A DNA stretch of 15,122 nt, taken from positions 1-15,122 of the forward strand of contig CAMLNE010000061.1 of the NCBI GenBank assembly GCA_946481265.1, in the 5' to 3' direction. This DNA comes from an uncultured Panacagrimonas sp. GTDB taxonomy: Bacteria; Pseudomonadota; Gammaproteobacteria; Nevskiales; Nevskiaceae. The translations under genes were made by a program, and so were the position numbers. Positions 8,356 through 12,863 of the stretch are shown piece by piece (position 1 is the first letter of the stretch; every line of letters begins with the position of its first letter). The notes under the pieces are model-generated. The model was not told the DNA's origin. It was given only the letters and a program-made list of their open reading frames with translations, and did no database searches.

Positions 8356-9077
8356 TGAGTGCCGGCGTGCTGATCCGCGTGGAGGATCTGGGCAAGGACT
8401 ACATCACCGAGGCCGGCGCATTCCCTGCGCTGCACGGGGTGAACCTGGAGATCCGCGAAGGCGAGTTCGTCGCGATCATGGGGCCGTCCGGCTCGGGCAA
8501 GTCCACCTTCATGAACCTGCTGGGATGCCTGGATTCGCCGACGCGTGGCCGCTACTGGCTGGCCGGTCGCGACGTCGCCGGACTGCCCGGCGATGAACTG
8601 GCGCGCGTGCGCAACCAGCAGCTCGGCTTCGTGTTCCAGGGCTTCAACCTGCTGCAGCGCGCCAGCGTGCTGGACAACGTGGCGCTGCCGCTGGTGTACG
8701 CGGCGGTTCCGCGTGCCGAGCGCCAGACCAGGGCGCAGGAGCTGCTCCGGCGGGTCGGCCTGGAGCGCTATGCCGGCTCGCTGCCGGCGCGCATCTCCGG
8801 CGGCCAGCAGCAGCGCGTGGCGATCGCGCGCGCCCTGGTCAACCGGCCGCGCGTGATCCTGGCGGACGAGCCCACCGGCAATCTCGACAGTCATACCAGC
8901 GACGAGGTCATGGCCCTGTTCTCCGAGCTCAACCGCCAGGAGGGCATCACGCTGGTGCTGGTCACCCATGAGACCGACGTGGCGGCGTACGCCGGGCGCG
9001 TGATCCGCTTCCACGATGGCGTGGTCGTGGAGGATCGCGCGCAGGAGCCGCGGACGGCGGCGGGAGCGGCGGCATGA
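8355..9077 (+). CDS. ABC transporter ATPase, MacB/LolD type
   Basis: This 240-residue protein has a complete ABC ATPase set: Walker [10 protein letters not shown] at 43-51, the signature SGGQQQR at 148-154 within [15 protein letters not shown], Walker [13 protein letters not shown] with D171 and E172, and the H-loop His205 in [12 protein letters not shown]. The Q-loop sits in [11 protein letters not shown]. All key residues are intact. By family it powers a mechanotransmission-type (type VII ABC) pump rather than classical import. The start overlaps the adaptor stop by one base (TGATG), and GAGGA at 8343-8347 gives a ribosome binding site 7 nt upstream. The ATPase is a separate protein here, whereas in E. 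coli MacB it is fused to the permease. The LolCDE system is excluded by the presence of the adaptor and TolC-like partner. Confidence 0.95.
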   Translation: MSAGVLIRVEDLGKDYITEAGAFPALHGVNLEIREGEFVAIMGPSGSGKSTFMNLLGCLDSPTRGRYWLAGRDVAGLPGDELARVRNQQLGFVFQGFNLLQRASVLDNVALPLVYAAVPRAERQTRAQELLRRVGLERYAGSLPARISGGQQQRVAIARALVNRPRVILADEPTGNLDSHTSDEVMALFSELNRQEGITLVLVTHETDVAAYAGRVIRFHDGVVVEDRAQEPRTAAGAAA

Positions 9078-10294
9078 TCGGCCCGATGCTGGCCGAGGCG
9101 GTGCAGGCGCTGAACTCGAATCGCATGCGGACCTTCCTGACCACGCTGGGCATGGTCATCGGCGTGGCTGCCGTGATCATCATGCTCGCCGTCGGCAGCG
9201 GCGCACAGAAGGCGGTGCGGGATTCGATCGAGTCGATGGGCAGCAACCTGTTCATCGTGCTGGCGGGCAGCGCCTCGACTTCCGGCGTGCGCCTCGGTGG
9301 CGGCCAGGCCTCGACGCTCACCCTGGGCGACGCGCAGGCCATCGCGGAACTGCCCTCGATCAAGGCGGTGGCGCCGCAGGTATCCGGCGGCGCACAGCTG
9401 GTGTACGGCTCCTACAACTGGGGAACCCAGGTGTTCGGCACCACCGACGGCTACCTGGAGGTGCGCGAGTGGCCGCTGGAATCCGGCGTCATGTTCGGCG
9501 ATTCGGACGTGCGCTCGGCGGGGCGCGTGGCGGTGCTCGGCCAGACCGTGGCCGGCCAGCTGTTCGGCGCCGAGGACCCGGTCGACAAGACCATCCGCAT
9601 CAACGGCAGTCCCTACCTGGTCACCGGCGTGCTGACGCGCAAGGGTCAGAGCCTGGACGGCCGCGACCAGGACGACACCGTGCTGGTGCCGGTGACGGCG
9701 GCGCAGCGCAAGCTGTTCGGCTCCCGTTTCCACGGCAGCCTGCGCATGATCATGGTGCAGGCGGTCTCGGAAGGCGCGATGCCGCAGGCCGAGCTGGAGA
9801 TCAACAGCCTGCTCAACGAGCGCCACGGCATCCGCCCCGGGCAGGAGGCGGATTTCAACGTGCGCAACCTCACCGCCGTGGCCGAGACCGCCGCCTCGAT
9901 GGCGCGCGTCATGTCCTTGCTGCTGGGGGCCATCGCCTCGATCTCGCTGGTGGTCGGCGGCATCGGGATCATGAACATCATGCTGGTGTCGGTGACCGAG
10001 CGGACCCGCGAGATCGGGATCCGGGTCGCCATCGGCGCGCAGCCCCGCGACGTGCTGCTGCAGTTCCTGCTCGAGTCGATCCTGCTGGCCCTGCTCGGCG
10101 GCCTGGTCGGCGTGCTGATCGGCGTCGGTGGCAGCCTGGCGGTCGAGCGCCTGGCCGGGATTCCCGTCCTGCCCAGCTCCACGGCGGTCCTGCTGGCCTT
10201 TGCCGTGTCGGCGGCGGTCGGCGTCTTCTTCGGCTGGTATCCGGCACGCAAGGCAGCGCGGCTGCAGCCCATCGAGGCCTTGCGCTATCACTGA
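9074..10294 (+). CDS. ABC transporter permease, MacB/FtsX type
   Basis: This 406-residue protein has the MacB topology. The first membrane helix is TFLTTLGMVIGVAAVIIMLA (about residues 18-37). A large periplasmic domain (MacB_PCD type, about 40-275) follows, and three C-terminal helices form the FtsX domain, with IGIMNIMLVSVTERTREIG as the coupling segment and the closing PARKAARLQPIEALRYH typical of this family. It should form the inner membrane part of the tripartite exporter, using ATP hydrolysis to push substrate from the periplasm into the TolC-like channel. The ATG overlaps the ATPase stop as ATGA, with GGGAG at 9062-9066 upstream. It ends the operon, and a hairpin follows directly after the stop. 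The substrate (antibiotic, peptide or lipid-like) cannot be read from sequence. Confidence 0.94.
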   Translation: MIGPMLAEAVQALNSNRMRTFLTTLGMVIGVAAVIIMLAVGSGAQKAVRDSIESMGSNLFIVLAGSASTSGVRLGGGQASTLTLGDAQAIAELPSIKAVAPQVSGGAQLVYGSYNWGTQVFGTTDGYLEVREWPLESGVMFGDSDVRSAGRVAVLGQTVAGQLFGAEDPVDKTIRINGSPYLVTGVLTRKGQSLDGRDQDDTVLVPVTAAQRKLFGSRFHGSLRMIMVQAVSEGAMPQAELEINSLLNERHGIRPGQEADFNVRNLTAVAETAASMARVMSLLLGAIASISLVVGGIGIMNIMLVSVTERTREIGIRVAIGAQPRDVLLQFLLESILLALLGGLVGVLIGVGGSLAVERLAGIPVLPSSTAVLLAFAVSAAVGVFFGWYPARKAARLQPIEALRYH

Positions 10295-10316
10295 GCCGCC
10301 TGCCCGGCAGGAGGCT
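10294..10316 (+). terminator. Hairpin directly after the efflux operon, no T-run
   Basis: AGCC (10294-10297) pairs with GGCT (10313-10316), and CCTGC (10299-10303) pairs with GCAGG (10307-10311), with one G-A mismatch between the two stems and a three-base loop. It starts at the last base of the permease stop. A U-tract is missing, so it is a weak terminator at best, or an mRNA-stabilising 3' structure. Confidence 0.35.
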
Positions 10317-10332
10317 GCGGGGCCGTCCCCAG

Positions 10333-10361
10333 TTGAGCTTGCCGAGGCGCTTGCCTATGAT
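10333..10361 (+). promoter_or_regulatory. Sigma-70 promoter of the infC-pheT operon
   Basis: TTGAGC (10333-10338) and TATGAT (10356-10361) are separated by exactly 17 bp, a near-consensus match. Transcription would begin near 10368, leaving a leader of about 120 nt before infC. It shows that the translation operon need not depend on read-through from the efflux genes. Confidence 0.75.
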
Positions 10362-10370
10362 GCGCGGCCC

Positions 10371-10461
10371 AAAGCCCGCCTGACCTACCCACGAGGTGAA
10401 TCGATCTCGCAGGGACTCAGCTAGCGGGCTTTGCCCGTCTGCCCGTCGTCGCGAGGGGCAG
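10371..10461 (+). promoter_or_regulatory. Structured 5' leader of infC with competing hairpins
   Basis: A perfect 9-bp long-range stem joins AAAGCCCGC (10371-10379) to GCGGGCTTT (10424-10432) and encloses a small hairpin, CGAGGT/ATCTCG with the G-U pair counted (10392-10409). The downstream arm can instead fold locally as CGGGC-TTT-GCCCG (10425-10437), so the two states exclude each other. A third hairpin, CTGCCC/GGGCAG (10439-10461), lies 13 nt before the infC ribosome binding site. No T-run follows any of them. The arrangement suggests regulation of the ribosomal operon, perhaps by IF3 or a ribosomal protein, but no ligand can be named. Confidence 0.45.
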
Positions 10462-10487
10462 CCCAGGAATTCGCAGGAGAGTGAAGC

Positions 10488-11006
10488 ATCGCCCAGGAAC
10501 GTGAAGACCGGCGTAACGACCAGATCACCGCCGGCAAGGTCCGCGTGGTCGGCGCCGATGGCGAGATGATCGGCATCATGATGACGCGCGACGCGATCGC
10601 CAAGGCGGCGGAAGCGGAACTCGATCTCGTCGAGGTCTCGCCCAATGCGGACCCGCCGGTCTGCAAGATCATGGATTACGGCAAGTACCTGTACCAGAAG
10701 GACAAGGCACAGCACGCTGCCAAGCGCAAGCAGAAGCAGATCGAGGTCAAGGAAGTGAAGTTCCGACCCACGACCGAGGAAGCCGACTACCAGACCAAGC
10801 TGCGCAACATGACGCGCTTCCTGGAAGAGGGCGACAAGGTCAAGGTGACGATCCGTTACCGCGGTCGCGAGATGGCGCACCAGGAACTCGGCATGAAGGT
10901 CATGGATCGGGTCAAGGCCGATCTCGGCGAGCTGGCCGTGGTCGAGCAGCATCCCAAGATGGAAGGGCGCCAGGCGGTCATGGTGCTCGGCGCCAAGAAG
11001 CACTGA
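10488..11006 (+). CDS. infC: Translation initiation factor IF-3, ATC start
   Basis: IF3 binds the 30S subunit, blocks 50S joining and proofreads the start codon and initiator tRNA. The start is taken as ATC 10488-10490. An in-frame TGA lies at 10482-10484, so nothing further upstream is possible. AGGAG (10475-10479) sits 8 nt before this ATC, and the residues after it, [20 protein letters not shown], match the conserved IF3 N-terminus. The next usable start, GTG 10545, would remove that segment. The 172-residue product has the N domain with [18 protein letters not shown], a lysine-rich linker ([18 protein letters not shown]), and the C domain with [17 protein letters not shown]. Rare AUU/AUC-type starts are the known means of IF3 autogenous control, since IF3 rejects them. 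thrS, which usually precedes infC, is missing. Confidence 0.95.
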   Translation: MAQEREDRRNDQITAGKVRVVGADGEMIGIMMTRDAIAKAAEAELDLVEVSPNADPPVCKIMDYGKYLYQKDKAQHAAKRKQKQIEVKEVKFRPTTEEADYQTKLRNMTRFLEEGDKVKVTIRYRGREMAHQELGMKVMDRVKADLGELAVVEQHPKMEGRQAVMVLGAKKH

Positions 11007-11034
11007 GCGCCACCAGGCAGGTTTCAACCGAAGT

Positions 11035-11113
11035 CCCGCGACGGTCGTCGCGGGCCCGACCAGCGCCCCGGGCGGGTTGCGAAGTCGGCCATTCAAGACC
11101 CGGAACAACCGGG
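11035..11113 (+). promoter_or_regulatory. Hairpin cluster before rpmI, possible L20-type operator
   Basis: The 118-bp gap between infC and rpmI holds a very strong 9-bp inverted repeat, CCCGCGACG/CGTCGCGGG (11035-11054), a GC-rich CGCC/GGCG hairpin (11064-11074), and CCCGG-AACAA-CCGGG (11099-11113), which ends next to the rpmI ribosome binding site AAGGAG (11114-11119). There is no T-run. In E. coli, L20 represses rpmI-rplT by binding structured mRNA just here. The position fits, but the L20-binding fold itself cannot be confirmed by eye. Confidence 0.4.
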
Positions 11114-11124
11114 AAGGAGTTCAC

Positions 11125-11322
11125 ATGCCCAAGATGAAGACGGTCAAGAGCGCAGCCAAGCGCTTCTCCAAGACCGGGAAAGGCGGCTACAAGCGCAGCC
11201 ATTCCCACAAGCGCCACATCCTGACGAAGAAGCCGGCGAAGCGTATCCGCCAGCTGCGCGGCGAAGCCCAGATCTCGGCCTCCGACGTGAAGGAAGTCAA
11301 CAAGATGTTGCCCTACGCCTAA
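11125..11322 (+). CDS. rpmI: 50S ribosomal protein L35
   Basis: This 65-residue, very basic protein begins [20 protein letters not shown], the standard L35 N-terminus, and ends in the typical [12 protein letters not shown]. The ATG at 11125 follows AAGGAG (11114-11119) by 5 nt. The open frame extends 16 codons upstream, but that part has no family match and lies in the structured leader. L35 is a small component of the large ribosomal subunit. It lies between infC and rplT in the usual order, and its last codon and stop overlap the rplT ribosome binding site. Confidence 0.96.
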   Translation: MPKMKTVKSAAKRFSKTGKGGYKRSHSHKRHILTKKPAKRIRQLRGEAQISASDVKEVNKMLPYA

Positions 11323-11334
11323 GGAGAACCGCAC

Positions 11335-11691
11335 ATGGCACGAGTCAAGAGAGGCGTAACCGCCCGCGCGCGTCACAAGAAGCTGCTCGCCAAGGCCAAG
11401 GGCTATCAAGGCGCCAAGTCGCGCGTCTACCGCGCCGCCAAGCAGCAGGTCATCAAGTCCGGCCAGTACGCCTACCGCGATCGCCGCGTGAAGAAGCGCG
11501 AGTTCCGCGCGCTCTGGATCCAGCGCATCAATGCGGCGACCAACGAACTGGGCCTGTCGTACAGCCTGTTCATCAACGGTCTGAGGAAAGCCGAGGTCAC
11601 GCTGGATCGCAAGGTCCTGTCCGATATCGCCATCCACGACAAGCCCGCATTTGCGGCGCTGGTGGCGCAGGCGAAAGCGGCCCTGGCGTAG
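11335..11691 (+). CDS. rplT: 50S ribosomal protein L20
   Basis: This 118-residue protein has the full L20 pattern: [19 protein letters not shown] at the start, [21 protein letters not shown], then [20 protein letters not shown] and the globular C-terminal domain ([20 protein letters not shown]). L20 binds 23S rRNA early in 50S assembly and is a known translational repressor of its own operon in E. coli. AAGGAG (11321-11326), which overlaps the rpmI stop TAA, is 8 nt before the ATG, so L35 and L20 are likely coupled. The TAG stop is five bases before a phenylalanine leader peptide. Confidence 0.97.
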   Translation: MARVKRGVTARARHKKLLAKAKGYQGAKSRVYRAAKQQVIKSGQYAYRDRRVKKREFRALWIQRINAATNELGLSYSLFINGLRKAEVTLDRKVLSDIAIHDKPAFAALVAQAKAALA

Positions 11692-11696
11692 TCGAC

Positions 11697-11717
11697 ATGT
11701 TTTTTCGCCGCGCGTGA
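11697..11717 (+). CDS. Phe leader peptide MFFRRA (pheM-like)
   Basis: A seven-codon frame, ATG to TGA, encodes MFFRRA with two adjacent TTT Phe codons straight after the start. It begins five bases after the rplT stop and sits before an intrinsic terminator and pheS, the same position as E. coli pheM (rich in Phe), which controls pheST by attenuation. TTT is uncommon here, as Phe in the neighbouring genes is mostly TTC. It has no clear ribosome binding site of its own, so ribosomes finishing rplT may reinitiate on it. It is far shorter than PheM, so the call rests on position and the paired hairpins. Confidence 0.6.
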   Translation: MFFRRA

Positions 11718-11729
11718 TGCGCGGCGGAA
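11703..11729 (+). promoter_or_regulatory. Leader hairpin 1:2 of the phe attenuator
   Basis: TTTCGCCGCGC (11703-11713) pairs with GCGCGGCGGAA (11719-11729) around the loop GTGAT, 11 pairs including one U-G. Its 5' arm covers the leader's second Phe codon, and the loop carries most of the stop codon, so a ribosome stalled on Phe codons would open it. The freed 3' arm can pair downstream: GGCG (11723-11726) plus CAGC (11731-11734) with GCTGCGCC (11748-11755), a candidate antiterminator. Confidence 0.6.
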
Positions 11730-11740
11730 TCAGCGTCACG

Positions 11741-11775
11741 AAGGGAAGCTGCGCCCTGCGCCGCTTCCCTTTTTT
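11741..11775 (+). terminator. Intrinsic terminator (attenuator) before pheS
   Basis: AAGGGAAGC (11741-11749) pairs perfectly with GCTTCCCTT (11763-11771), and an apical GCGC/GCGC stem (11751-11754 with 11758-11761) extends it past one mismatch. A run of six T (11770-11775) follows. This is a classic Rho-independent terminator placed inside the operon, after the Phe leader peptide and 46 bp before pheS, as an attenuator should be. Confidence 0.85.
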
Positions 11776-11786
11776 GCTTTCTGAGC

Positions 11787-11805
11787 AGCCCGCGGAGTCC
11801 GGGCT
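11787..11805 (+). repeat. Hairpin upstream of pheS ribosome binding site
   Basis: AGCCCG (11787-11792) pairs with CGGGCT (11800-11805) around a 7-nt loop. It lies between the attenuator and the weak ribosome binding site GGGGGGA (11811-11817). It may only stabilise the processed pheS mRNA, and no function is evident. Confidence 0.35.
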
Positions 11806-11821
11806 ACGGTGGGGGGACCCA

Positions 11822-12850
11822 ATGAGCGAATCACTCGACGCGATCCAGCAGGCGGCGCTGGCCGAGATCTCGGCCGCGCCGGACAGCCGGGATCTCGAGC
11901 AGCTGCGCGTCAACTATCTGGGCAAGAAGGGTCGCGTCACCGAGTTGCTCAAGCAGCTCGGCGGCATGGCGCCCGAGGAACGCAAGCCCTTCGGCGATCG
12001 CGTGAACCGCGTCAAGGAGCTGGTCGCGGCCGCGATCTCCGCGCGCAGTGCGCAGCTGGCGCAGAAGGAGCTCGCTGCGAAGCTGGCGGGCGAGACGATC
12101 GACGTGACCCTGCCGGGGCGCGGCGAAGGGGTGGGCGGGCTGCATCCGCTGACGCGCACGCTCGAGCGCATCGAGCGCCTGTTCAACGAACTCGGTTTCG
12201 AGACGATGGACGGCCCGGAGATCGAGGACGACTTCCACAATTTCGGCGCGCTGAACATTCCCGAGCTGCATCCGGCGCGCGCGATGCAGGACACCTTCTA
12301 CGTCGACAACGGCGCGCGCGTGCTGCGCACGCACACCAGCCCGGTGCAGATCCGCACGATGCAGGCGGTGGTGACGTCGGGACGCACGCCACCGATCCGC
12401 ATCATCTGCCCCGGCCGCGTGTACCGCGTGGATTCCGATCGCACGCACAGCCCGATGTTCCATCAGGTCGAGGGCCTGTACGTCGCCGAGAACGTCAGCT
12501 TCGCCGACCTCAAGTACGACCTGCAGACGTTTCTTTCGCGCTTCTTCGAGCAGGATGTCGAGGCGCTGTTCCGCCCCTCCTACTTCCCGTTCGTGGAACC
12601 GGGCGCCGACGTGCACATGCGCTGGCGCGATCCCTCCAAGGGACCGGACCACCCGGGGCGGTGGCTGGAGCTGCTCGGCTGCGGGATGGTGCATCCGAAG
12701 GTATTCGAGGCGGTGGGCCTGGATCCCGAGCGCTACACCGGCTATGCCTTCGGCATGGGCGTGGAGCGCCTGACCATGCTGCGCTACGGCGTCGACGACC
12801 TGCGCCTGTTCTTCAACAACGATCTGCGCTTCCTGCAGCAGTTCGCCTGA
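11822..12850 (+). CDS. pheS: Phenylalanyl-tRNA synthetase alpha subunit
   Basis: This 342-residue protein catalyses Phe activation and transfer to tRNA-Phe as the alpha chain of an alpha2-beta2 enzyme. An N-terminal coiled-coil arm (about 1-90, ending near [14 protein letters not shown]) precedes a class II catalytic core with [10 protein letters not shown] at 171-180, the HQVEGLYV segment of motif 2, and motif 3 [19 protein letters not shown] near 310. Ala309 in the YAFG segment appears to match E. coli Ala294 in the Phe pocket, so ordinary substrate size selection is expected. The ATG at 11822 gives the conserved N-terminus. The frame runs further upstream but through the attenuator. The ribosome binding site (GGGGGGA, 4 nt spacing) is weak. 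pheT follows after 13 bp. Confidence 0.97.
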   Translation: MSESLDAIQQAALAEISAAPDSRDLEQLRVNYLGKKGRVTELLKQLGGMAPEERKPFGDRVNRVKELVAAAISARSAQLAQKELAAKLAGETIDVTLPGRGEGVGGLHPLTRTLERIERLFNELGFETMDGPEIEDDFHNFGALNIPELHPARAMQDTFYVDNGARVLRTHTSPVQIRTMQAVVTSGRTPPIRIICPGRVYRVDSDRTHSPMFHQVEGLYVAENVSFADLKYDLQTFLSRFFEQDVEALFRPSYFPFVEPGADVHMRWRDPSKGPDHPGRWLELLGCGMVHPKVFEAVGLDPERYTGYAFGMGVERLTMLRYGVDDLRLFFNNDLRFLQQFA

Positions 12851-12863
12851 GCCGACCTAGCCC

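Noticed and set aside
9016..10383. 455-aa + strand frame overlapping the permease
   Set aside because: Arg/Gly-rich out-of-frame reading of the ABC permease, which has clear FtsX/MacB motifs in its own frame.
10357..10383. Eight-residue frame MMRGPKPA overlapping the infC promoter
   Set aside because: Its ATG codons lie in and just after the -10 box, upstream of the expected transcript start, and there is no ribosome binding site.
10545..11006. infC starting at GTG 10545
   Set aside because: It loses the conserved N-terminal IF3 residues and has no suitable ribosome binding site; ATC 10488 has both.
11651..11821. Upstream extension of pheS into the attenuator
   Set aside because: The frame is open, but the added residues do not match PheS and run through the terminator; ATG 11822 gives the known N-terminus.
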